In this document: positions 25,601-37,600 of the stretch, piece after piece | How the letters are laid out: every line of letters starts with the position of its first letter | Numbering within the stretch: the first letter of the stretch is position 1 | NCBI RefSeq assembly: GCF_963576615.1 | Contig: NC_088708.1 | Span: 2,914,001-2,978,000 of the forward strand | DNA: 64,000 bases | Direction: 5' to 3' | Source: Watersipora subatra | Lineage: Eukaryota; Bryozoa; Gymnolaemata; Cheilostomatida; Watersiporidae | Position numbers and translations under genes: made by a program | Notes under the pieces: model-generated | What the model was told of the DNA's origin: nothing | The model's input: only the letters and a program-made list of their open reading frames with translations | Databases searched by the model: none

Positions 25601-28600
25601 AAAGACGAGCTAGGATGTCTCAAGAACTTTGAACTAGAGATAAACTTCAAACCTTCAACAAAGCCAGTCTTCTGCCGACCCAGACCAGTTCCTATTGCCT
25701 TGACAGAAGAGCTCAACCAAGCATACGAAGCAGGTGTAGCTAAAGGCATATGGGAACCAACTCAATTCAACCAGTATGGAACACCAGTTGTACCTGTACG
25801 CAAATCTACAACAGGTCAAGCTGCAGGGAAGATCAGAGTATGTGGAGACTACTCCAAGACTATCAATAATCAGCTAGAAACACATAGGAAACCTATCCCA
25901 CTACCAGAGGATCTAATCAGAAAACTAGGTGGAGGCTATTGCTACACAAAGATTGATTTAGCAGATGCCTACAATCAAATATTGTTGGCACCAGAAAGTC
26001 AACGACGACTAGCACTATCAACACACCGAGGAGTACTACTACAGAAGAGGTTGCCCTTTGGCATAAGCTCAGCACCAGGGTATTTTCAAGAAATTATGGA
26101 GCAACTGACACAAGACCTCCCAGGAGTAGCAGTATACCTAGATGATATACTAGTGAGTGGAGCCAATGCAGAGAGCCATCTACAAAACTTACGTCGACTT
26201 CTTCAAAGATTAGAAGAAAGAGGGCTCAGATGTAGAAAAGACAAGTGCTGTTTTGCTCAACCTACAGTAGAGTATCTGGGACACAAACTCACTTCAAAGG
26301 GAATCACTAAAGGAAAAAAGGCAGATGCAGTACAACAGATGCCAGTCCCAACAGACTTAACTCAGCTAAGATCTTTCTTAGGAGCTACACAATTCTACAG
26401 CAAGTTCATACCCAATCTGTCACAACTCACAGGACCATTGCACAAACTGACACGCAAAGGAGAGACCTGGAAGTGGGGCACTGAACAAGAAAAGAGCTTC
26501 AACAAACTGAAAGATATGCTATCAACTGATAGTGTCTTAGCACACTTCAACCCAGATCTTGACATTGGAATCTCATGTGATGCTTCAGAAACTGGACTGG
26601 GAGCTGTACTATTTCATCGTTATCCTGATGGAAGTGAGAGACCAATAGCCAATGTTTCAAAAACACTGACCAGCACACAGAGGAAATATGGACAAATACA
26701 AAAAGAAGCTCTCTCAATCATATTTGCTCTAAAGAAGTATCACCAGTACCTGTATGGTCGACGGTTTATCTTGGTAACTGACCACAGACCTCTTCTCACA
26801 CTTCTAGGACCTACCAAAGGAGTTCCAGCTCTAGCAGCCAACAGACTAGCAAGATGGGCACTGGTACTAAATCAGTATGACTACACCATAGAATACAGAT
26901 CTACCCAGCATCATCAAAATGCAGATGTCCTCTCAAGACTGCCAGTTGGACCTGATAAAGAGTTTGATGCAAGAGAAGATGAGGATGATGTTGATACAGT
27001 ATGCACTATTCACACTATTGGACAACAGCTCAACTCTACAGACTACAATGTTCTAGCAAAGGAGACAAAGAAAGACCCAACACTAGCCACAGTAATGCGC
27101 TACACAGCAGAAGGATGGCCTGGTAACAAAGAGATGAAGGAGACTCAGCTGTCACTCTTCCACAAGATCTCAGATTCACTTTCTATCACTGAAGGTTGTC
27201 TTCTATATGGCAACAGAGTAGTCATTCCTGTCAAGTTACAACAGGAAGTATTAAAGATCCTTCACCTTGGACACTTTGGAAGGGAAAGAATGAAGAAGCT
27301 AGCTCGAACGGCTGTCTATTGGCCTCGCATTGACTCTGATATAGAGGAGACAAGCCGACAGTGCACTGCCTGTGCTGAACACCAGAAGCTTCCACAGAAG
27401 TATCCTATACATCCCTGGATGCTACCTGAGAAGCCATGGAGTCGTCTTCACTTAGATCATGCAGTGAACTTCATGGGCAGCCAATGGCTAGTGATGATAG
27501 ATGCCTACTCAAAGTATCCATGCATACACAGGACGTCATCTACTTCTACCAGAGCTACCACAGACATCTTAGAGGAGATATTCGCACACTTTGGATACCC
27601 TGCTCTCCATAGTCACTGACAATGCTACCAGCTTCGCCTCAGGAGAGTTTCAGCAGTGGTGTCAAGAGAGAAGCATTGTTCACCTCACTGGAGCACTCTA
27701 CCATCCAGCTACAAATGGCGCAGCTGAAAGACTAGTACAATCCTTCAAACAAGCCATGAAGAAATCGTCACTCTCACCTAAATCTGCACTACAACAGTTC
27801 CTGATGCACTATAGAAGGACACCACTTCCTACAGGATACTCTCCCAGTCAGCTGCTGAATGGAAGACAGATGAGATGCAAGATTGACACCCTATTGCCAT
27901 CACCCGCACACATAGCACAGTTTCATCAATCCAGAGAAGTCAACCGATCGGCAGAAAAGACAGTTAGCAAGATACACAGCTACAATCTTGGAGCACCATG
28001 CTATGCCTTGTATCATAGACCTAGACGCAACAGACAACCTAGATGGGTTCCAGCCATTGTTACTAAGATATATGGAACTCGTAGTCTCAATGTCAAAGTG
28101 GTACCAAAGGGACCTACTTGGAGAAGACATGTTGAACAACTCAGACCAAGATACTCAACAGAAGAAGATCAAGACCCTGGAGATAAACCTGATATAACAG
28201 AGGAGACAAAACTGCAACTACCAGCCCCTACAACTGTAACAGAGCAACCTCCGTCTAGAAGAAGACCACGCAACCCTCGTCTACCTGATGGAGATGAGTA
28301 TAGCAGAGACAAACCCCGAAGGTCTAAGAGAACCAGAAAGAACCTTTAGCTTAGTGAGGAGGTGTCATGCAAGTGCCAAGTATTACTGGTACTTTGCCAA
28401 CAAACATTATGCTTTTTAGCTAAAGCTTTATACAAGCTAATATTATATAGTACTGTCTCATTATAGCTATTAATAATGCTTGTAGCTTTTTACAAAGCTT
28501 TTCTATGACCAAACATAAATACTTGGGTTTTCTGTTATCAAATCAGTTGTCTCTGGGGTGTGCAATAAACCATTCCTCTAATTTAATACTCTATTTAATT

Positions 28601-31600
28601 GCTTCTGTGCAGAAACATAACAGTTGGATTCGTATGGTGAGGTAAAAAAATCATGTTTCTCCTCGTAAGATGAAAAGATCGTATATCAGGGTAATCGTAT
28701 TCTGAGGGTGCACTGTATAACAATATAGAATGACCAGTAAAGCTTCGCATTTGCATGTTCTGTAATGCTGGCAAGACATAAAGACCAGTACAGTAGATGC
28801 TCCTATAATGTATACCTCCTACAGCGTAAATTTCAGATAACGTAAAGAATCTATGTGAAGTTTTTGCTTCCTACTACGTAAAAAGTCTACATAACGTAAA
28901 ACATCGAGTCAGACGAGTTCTCAAATTTGACATGCATATTAAGCTATATCTATTATGTATACAACTTTTGCGACATTCGAGTTCGTCATGATAGATGGTC
29001 AGATGCGTCGACAGAACAGAGCAGTTGCTGTGCCATTGTTCATGAATACAAAAGCGATTGGTGCAGGTGTTACAACGTCGGTCTACCAATCTGAATGTGA
29101 CGAGTTGGAGTATTGTGGAAAGTTATCTTTTATCCTAACCTTGACCCCAGAATACATAAAGACAATGAACAGGTAATACCGCGTTTTTATTGTAAAAATC
29201 TTTCATTGTTTTGCTTTATTGTAAACGTTTAAAGTATTTATTATTAGTTTTACTTAACACTTTTATTTTTTACAATAGACTTCGCTGTTTAGAAAAAAAA
29301 TAAGCAAATCGTTATAAATGAACGTCGAAAATGTGCTCTCCCCATCAACTTATTGTAGAAATTACTGCGATCATGGTCTATAAAACCTGCAAGATTGATC
29401 AGAAAAAGGAAAAGTTGTCGATGCAAACCAATAATACTGCAAGTACGGTACAACCCACAAATTAGAAGAGTTAATTCAAGTTTTTTTATTTTTGCATGGA
29501 CAAAGGGGTGAGTTTGAAAAGATCTTGGAATGAATTAGGCAATTTACATGTATTTTACTGTTCTTATGACCTAAATTCCCTAATGTAAACGTACCTGGAA
29601 CAGATTATTTACGTTATAGGAGCACCTACTGTATATATTTATATCTGTATAAAACTGGTTTACACACCAATCACCTGTACTCACATGTAGCTGCTGGAGG
29701 AGTTCAGCTGATACTTGATTATCGTCAAGAATTTGTATTTGATGAGTCTGCTGTAATTGTACGAGTTGCTCCTCTGTGGCGTGTATTATTTGCAACTCTC
29801 CACTACCATCCAAACTCAGTCCCTACGCAAGGCACCATCCATATTGTAAGTCTAAACCCACAAGCAATCTGTTTTCTCTCTATTTTGCTAAGATAATGAA
29901 GAAATGCAGTCAAACATGGATAACTCAAACTTCACGGACCGAGTGAAAGTGTTCGAGTTATCAGAGCGTTCAAGTTATTAGAGCAGTGTCATAAGTCCAT
30001 GTATTTATTAGTAGATACATGTACGTATACAAAATATAATATAAATTGAATGCTTCTAATGTAAAGTTTAAAATTTTTTTATCACAAAGTAGAGATTTTT
30101 CTACCACTTGAGATGCCTAAATAGTCAGCGGTAATATAGTCAGCGGTTATATAGTCAGCGGTAATATAGTCAGCGGTAATATAATCAGCGGTAATAGAGT
30201 CAGCGGTAATATAGTCAGTGGTAATATAGTCAGCGGTAATATAGTCAGCGGTAATATAGTCAGCGGTAATACAATTAGCGGTAATATAGTTAGCGGTAAT
30301 ATAATCAGCGGTAATATAACCAGCGGTAATAAAATCAGTGGTAATATAATCAGTGGTTATATAGTCAGCGGTAATATAGTCAGCGGTTATAAAGTCAGCG
30401 GTTAGAAAGTCAGTGGTAATATAGTCAGCGGTTATATAGTCAGTGGTATTCTATGGTGGAATTTTGAGAAAACTACCTCTTGTATCTGCAACTGACTGTC
30501 ATCATGTAGGTTGCTCGTTGTATAAGCAACAAACTCATGGTCTTTTTGATCCCTGAAACCCTTCACAACCATTGGCTGTCCTCTCATTTTACGCCGATAA
30601 GCAGTTCGACACTTGCTGTCAATATTCAAGCGTATTCTGTGCCACTCTCGTTCTTTCACTCCAAATTTGTGTATTAAATGGCCTGCAGGAAACCGACACC
30701 GTGCCCAAAATAGTATAATTTATGACACACAACAGTCACGTTTTGACGGGTTAATTGGTATCTTAGCAACCAATAACAATCCTTGGTATCTTAGCAACCA
30801 ATAACAATCCTAGTAAGACTTACATCTTATGCCATAAATTTTTAAAGGGTCTAGTTGCATCTTGCCATGTTTGCCGGTGCCTGAGAGATTGGATGTTGCT
30901 TGAATGTCCCTGTCAAAGAGGTAGTCAAGCAACGTGAGAGCCATTTTTTCAGGCGTTCGGCAGTTTGAGTGGATATGTAGGAGGTCACTGGGAGAGATGG
31001 GCACTCGCACTCTCATCTCAGGATCTGTCTCATTTCCAAGCCAGACCCCATTTGGATAGTCATCTGTAAGCAAGAACAAATACTCAAAAAGGAACTTGAG
31101 AATGGAACAATCAAATGTGTAATACAGTTATACAGTCATACCTCAACATAATTGTGTTTCAGCAAGCGAGAAATTTGAGATATGAGAAAAATCCCAAGCA
31201 AATAATTACCGTGAGGTGTGAGACAAATTTGAGATACAAGCTTAGAGACGGTTTTCGATGCAGCCGCTAACTGGCTGAGCATGCGACTGCTGCTTACGAC
31301 AACAGCATCACTCATTATTGCTCGTCGGATCAGTATGAAGTTTTAAAAGGCCGAGCAAAAGTGAAGGTAAAAGCGAGATAAGAAGAGCCTTGCTGGAGGA
31401 AAAAATGAAATTAGAATTGTAATGTAATTGTAATAGCATAATGTAAAATTAAAACTAATTTTTACATGTGTGTATAATACGCTAAGTTCGTTTATGTTAA
31501 ATTTAAAGTTCATGTTATGCTAGCATCACAAAAGTGTAGCATATCGAGCTCTCTCCCACTGCAGTTAGCCACTACCATCTGTCTGGAAAGTAATACTCTA

Positions 31601-34600
31601 TAGCTATATATCGAGCTCTCTCCCACTGCAGTTAGCCACTACCATCTGTCTAGAAAGTAATACTCTACACAGTACTGTTACAGTATATTATGTTACATTT
31701 TATTCCCGATAACCACTACCCTAGGACACTTATATTTCGCTAATATTTAGTTTCGTGAGTGGCATACAGAGTAAAACTTCGCTGCAACTTAATTTCGCAG
31801 CTCTGATGAGTGCGAAAATATAGTGATGTAAAAATAAATGCAGTGGAACCAACATAATTAGATTCATCAGGTCCAGTTCACTGTTACGAAATTGTTTTCA
31901 ATTTGCGACTAGTTTGTATTTGTAAACCGCAGGTAGAAATGTGTTGATGAGATCGATAATGCAATTTGATCGCTTGTTGCCATTTGTTTCTTGGACTATC
32001 AATGACGGCAAGGTCCCTCCCGCCGTGACTGATGCGGTACCAATATGAGATCTCAAGTATTTATAGCATGCGGTGGCCATGGCTCCGGGGTTGTTATTGT
32101 TTTTAGTTGGTAATAAAATTCATCACTACAACAATTATTATTCAATTTTATGACTTTCTCTACCAGATTTTCATCCTCATCAGTTACAAATGCAGTGACT
32201 AAACTAATATCATCATCTTCCTCATTTGTCTTGGCTTTTCCAAAAAAACCTGTTATCGTAATTTGCTTTGCCATGCTGCTCAATTGGTGTATTAGCTATA
32301 ATGAGTTTAGCAGAAATTACCCAATGAGCCAACCACACACGAAAAATGCCTGCATTTCTAATACGTATGACGATTTTATTATGAATATTATTAACCAAAG
32401 CTATTTAATTTCGCGTTTTCGCTCGTTCGTTATGATAGTTTAGTTTCGCTCATGAAATTTTCGCGAAAGGATGACTCCGCGAAAACGCGAAAGTTAGATG
32501 AGGCGAATACATAAGTGTCCTAGGGTAGATAGGTATCTGTTACTTTGTGAGCGCAGGTGGTGAATTAGAGCAATTAAAAACACGTTAGTCCATTGTAATA
32601 TCCTGTTTTGGGTGGTTTTTCAGAGAATGTGAACAGACTAATTTGTATTTAGTTATTTGATACAGAAAAACCTGATTTGAGATACAAGAAATTTGACATG
32701 TACAGTGCACCCTCAGAATATGATTACCATGTTATACGATTTTTTCGCCTTACAAAGTGGAACATGATGATTTTCCCACCTCGCGATACCAATCTTATCT
32801 CACAATCGGTGTCAACAAAATTTAGTAAGGAGCTTATTTCAAGTAGGTTGCGTTCCAATTTTACCAGAGTATAACATACTGTACTTTTTAAGACTATTAG
32901 CTGCTACTTTTTTCTGAAGTTTTGAGCCATGCGGCTTATATAAGGGTTCAGCTATTCTGTGGCTTCTTCTTTTACCGCTAGGGCGCATTAACCAGAATCT
33001 CTGGTTAGTGCGCCTCTAGCGGTGAGAGAAAATACGAAACAATACCTAACGGTACTGTTCCGTTAGACACTAGGTTAAAAAGTGTTGTTTTAAACAGCAA
33101 AGTTGCCGCCGCGTTAAAAAGCACCGTCCTGAGTTCTGCGGCCTATACAAAGGTGCAGCCTATGTATTGTTTTATTATCAGATTTTGGAAAATAAAGCAG
33201 ATGCGGCTTATATAAGGGTGCAGTTTATAGTCCGAGAAGTACGGTATTTCACATATTTCTAATTCTTACACAAAAGCATCATTGCATTGTAGGCTGTAGA
33301 ACTTGTGAGTTAAAGTGCTCAATAGCTTCCGCACCAAGACAGTGGATTAGAAACCTGTAAAATTGAGAGATCCATGTGTGACTTACTTTCATTGTTGAGA
33401 GTGATGAGAGTGACATTGCCCCCTGGCGCTGTGTATGCATTTCTCACAGGTGTTGTACCATTTTGTGGCAATCCAACAACAACTGCATTACCGCGACCCC
33501 TATTACTCTCTCTAAAAACCACTCAGTAAATACACATATTTTTACTACTAAAACAGCATTTGAAGTTGAGTTTGACAAAAAAATGAATATAATAAAATAA
33601 ATGAAGAATAATGATAGACACGCAACCTAATATCTTGACAATATTATGCAAACGAATTAAAATGTTAGCGATAACAATCAATTAACTCTAGAAGCAAATA
33701 TGCAGATTCAAGTGGTAAGACAGCGAAAGACCGCATAAATCAAATGAAAAAAATATTTCTAATGTTTCAAAGTTACTACCATCTTTTAATTCTGCCGATT
33801 TGAAATGTTACGCTGGAATAAAAATGCATTTTTAGGTAGTAAGCCAGAGTCAGACTAAAGTTATCATTCACCTTTACTAGGATCATATCGATTCTTAGAG
33901 CTGTCTACAAAGTCGGAAAAGTGAAGAGCAGAATTATTGGACATATTTCTACTAATTTAAACATGTTTATTAGTTTATTGGAGATAAACTGGCATGTAGA
34001 TTTGCTGTTTCGATTTGAAGGATGATACTCACGAGAAAAAGTTCAAGATTAGAGTTCCCTAATTTTCATACTCATGACTAACTATTATATATTTAAATAT
34101 TATTTATAGCTTGGTATTGTATACATGTAATAAAACAATGATTTTAGGTCAATTGGTTATATTTTACCATTTTTATTGTGGAACTTTGTTTCAGCAAAAG
34201 GTTTCTGAAAATAGAAAATTTTCTAAAACTACCTTCTTTGAGACAGGGCAACATGTAAGTATTATGAGTTTTCTAACTGAATTTAATATCATCTGAAAGA
34301 GAGAGATTTGACTGGTTCTTGTGAAAATAGAACAGGTAATTCATCTCAATTCTGTCTCTTGTGGTAGTAACTTATTTTATGGCAATTTTCTGAAAAATTA
34401 CCGGTATTCAAGGTAAACCGCATGAGTTAGTCGATTGCGAATGAGTTAAGGAATCTAATAAACATATTTACCAAAAATGATTCTTTACAACCTTAGAGGG
34501 AATTTATAATGGGATTTCAAATCATTTAAAAAGTTTCAAAAATAGATTTTGAAACCTAGAACCAGACTTTAAAACTTAATGAAATTCATTAGACTAAAAA

Positions 34601-37600
34601 TCTAAAATACACTATAATATACAGTAATATAGAGTAATTATTGTTGGAGACATAAGAATATGTACACAAATAGTTCCCAGATAAAAAATAACGTATGTGG
34701 ATAAATTGCAGAAGCTTCCTGTTGGTAGGAACGAACACCAAACTAAAGAAAACTTACGACTTTTCATTATCTTTGAGTTGAAGTTTTTTATTCAGTGTTT
34801 GAACAGTCTTCAAGAGTGTATCATACTTGCGCTCTAAATCATCTAGCCGTAGAGTTAATGCCCTGTTCACATTATATAGAGTTTGCTACAAGTACAATTT
34901 TACCAAGTTACAAAAACTTTTATTTGGTGTGTATACTATAGACAATGATATTGTCTGTATAGAAGTATGACTATGAACTATGACGACGCAGTACACACCT
35001 TAACATTATCATCGTTCCAGTCTATAGTAATAGTCTCAGTGAAAACATCGTCAGCAGATCGTAACCGTTTAACAGGCGGTTCTGCCTCCATATCGGATTG
35101 AGCCAAATCTGGATCAAAGAAATGAAAGTGACAGTTATAGCAGCACATAAGTAATGCTACATTTACCAGAAATTAGTGTGAAAAGTCTACAATAATGAGT
35201 TTAATCCAAACAAATTAATAACAGGCCATACACATATTAAAATGGGTTCTCACATAAGTCACAACGCCATGTAATAAACACAAAAGTGGTGCACAAAGTT
35301 TTTGCCTCATTGGCAACCCAGTCGATGATGCTCTACACTCTATCTCTGCTGTTATACTAAAGAGTTGTTTGACATTGTAAGAAAGTCTAGCGACACTGGA
35401 TTTATATGCAGTACTGGGCGATCAAGAATGCTTCGAGATTCAAGTGAACACCAAGCCGGCGATGGACGTTGACTTTTTAGTCTTATATGTCTAAAACGAT
35501 TTCGGAAGGACATGGAGAAAAAGGACATGGAAAGATAAAATCTTGCATCATGTTTGGAAGATGGGTACATAATAGTCACAAAAAATCATGGTGTTTGATG
35601 CAAGTTTTTTAGATATGGCCTTTAATAAAAAATTTAAAAAGCTTCACAAATTTCGATTGTGCGAATCAACTGCTACACCAAAATGCTTTTTCTTGGTGTC
35701 AAATTGAAGCTCAGAGTGTGCTTTCTTTGAAGTATTAAGGCGACAGAATGCAGAGTAACAGGTAACCAATACAAATTCTCAATATAGTATTCTAAACAGG
35801 TCATTATGATGGATGAATTACTTTGAAGGCCTGACTACGCAGACTGGTGAAATGCATCGCTGAGGCATAACAAAGATAGTTGTTGTAGTTACAAACATCA
35901 ATGATAATAAATCATACATCAGGTTGGCAAATAGATTGACCGATGACATTGGCTTCAATCGTGCGAAGGCCGATTTTTGCTGGATTTTCAAGCAGCATTA
36001 GTTAAAGGTTGACTTGCAACAAAATTCACATTACAGTTATTTGGTATCAAAAGATTCGCCATGTCTTACCCTGTTGTGTTGTAGGTGCCAAATACGTGGA
36101 AATGTGATTACAAGCTCTTAAAAGCTCAAAAACGAAAAGCCGCCGTAGATTGGAATCTCTTTATTTCTCAGGCATAGCCATGAAATTTGGTTGTCTTGTC
36201 ACGTGATGTTCTCACGTGAATTGAAAGGCCAATAAAAAGCTCAATATCAAACTTATCTTAGCACTAGTTTATGACAAACACTTCGGGTTTTACCGAAGAT
36301 CCCGTATCAAATATAGATGCTCGCTAATTTACAGTTTTGTTTCGGCATTATTCAAACCTCAAGTCGTAATCTGATCACGTGACCCAATACTTCGCAAATA
36401 ATTTTTGCAGCACTTTTCGATTATCACAGGTGGGCAACAGGTTCGTCATGATTATCAGACAATGATATGTACTCATTCGAGGTAAGGTTAAAAAGTTTAA
36501 CGATTTTTTACGGTAAATTACAAGATATCAGTGCTAAAAGTAACAGCATTACAATGACGATGAAACAGATGCGTAAGAACAATAGACATGGGTTTATTGA
36601 ATGCGTGAAGTATATTTGTGAAATATTTCGACGAATGAGGTTGCATGAAAGTGTAAACAGAAACCATCATGTAACAACTACATCTCATTTGAGCCGTTTT
36701 GGAAAGCGAATCCAAACTACGGCGGTCTCGTGTGGCTGCGATTAACTGTTTGTTTTTTTTTAGCTTTTAAGAGCTTGTAATCACATTCCCATATATTTGG
36801 CACCTACAACACAACAGAGTAAGACATGGTGAATCTTATGATACCAAATAACTGTAATGTGAATTTTGTTGCAAGTCAACCTTCAAATATCGTCAGGATA
36901 TTTTCGTTATAACGAGTAAAACCAACAATTTACGATAGCATTAGTTTTTTGTGCAGACACTTGCAGTGCTATATTTTGCTAAAAAAAGGTATTAGTTACT
37001 ATGAAAACAAGCAGAGTACAAAATACAGTAAGTTCATAACAAATCAAACTACAGACAACAGGATCTTAGCCGACATTAATGACCAAAACAATCTGAACAA
37101 TTATCTGAAATGTTTGATAAAGTTTAAATTTATACTAGTGAGTTTCATATAGACGATGTTTGATCCAAGTTTCAGTAATGGAGTTGTATACTTTTGCCTA
37201 TAAGTACGATGATAAATTCTATTGCAGCAATTACCGGCAAACATCTTGTGAGTATTGTGACAAAATTTCAGGTTGTGATGACAATGGGTTGTCGCGTGAG
37301 CCAACGTCTTATCAAGGTAAGTCAGTTGATTCCAGCTATTTTTTAATAAATTTATCAAAATGTTGAATTTACCGAAACATCGAAATTTGTGCGAAATAAG
37401 GGAAAGCTGGTACTCAGAAAGTTGAAATGTTAAACATTGCCTTTGGAGTTGGTGCTCTAAAGAAAATACGAGTCTATGAGCGGCACAAACGTTTTGGTGA
37501 AAGTAGAGACAGCACTGAAAATGACTCATGGTCTGGCAGACCAGCCTCAGCAGGAACTTGTTCATCAATTGATAGTGTGAGGTCACTAGTCATTGCAGAT

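Larger units (their letters stand above)
23748..28622 (+). mobile_element. young full-length Ty3/gypsy LTR retrotransposon
   Basis: Complete structure of 4,875 bp. The 5' LTR is 23748-24009 (262 bp) and the 3' LTR 28363-28622 (260 bp), both TGTCATG...ATAACA; they differ only by one 2-bp indel (ACATATAAAT versus ACATAAAT). A 5-bp target duplication GTTGG lies at 23743-23747 and 28623-28627. A likely primer-binding site, TGGCGACAAGGAT, starts about 10 bp after the 5' LTR, and a purine-rich AGTGAGGAGG tract abuts the 3' LTR. Near-identical LTRs indicate recent insertion. No envelope-like frame is present. Confidence 0.95.
18933..28715. mobile_element. TA-flanked DNA transposon (CAGTGCACCCTCAG ends) split by two retrotransposons
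   Basis: The left end CAGTGCACCCTCAGGATACG pairs with the right end, whose reverse complement is CAGTGCACCCTCAGAATACG, with TA outside both (18931-18932, 28716-28717). A third, single end of the same family is at 32703. Removing the gypsy element at 23748-28622 restores continuity of the right arm, judged by comparison with the copy at 32703. The interior between the two retrotransposons (about 23100-23742) is probably this element's own DNA but carries no clear transposase. It lies in BANP intron 7. Confidence 0.65.

Noticed and set aside
27591..27619. programmed frameshift in the young gypsy integrase
   Set aside because: No recognisable slippery heptamer, and the position between catalytic residues is not used for programmed shifts in known Ty3/gypsy elements.
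31132..32669. a second full pogo-like element bounded by CAGTCATACCTC and the CAGAAAAACCTG end at about 32651
   Set aside because: Both candidate ends face the same direction, so they cannot bound one element; only a lone end is reported.
37160..37366. 68-codon Cys-rich plus-strand ORF as a zinc-binding gene
   Set aside because: The cysteines do not form a known spacing; it lies just upstream of a mariner relic and is probably element or intron sequence.
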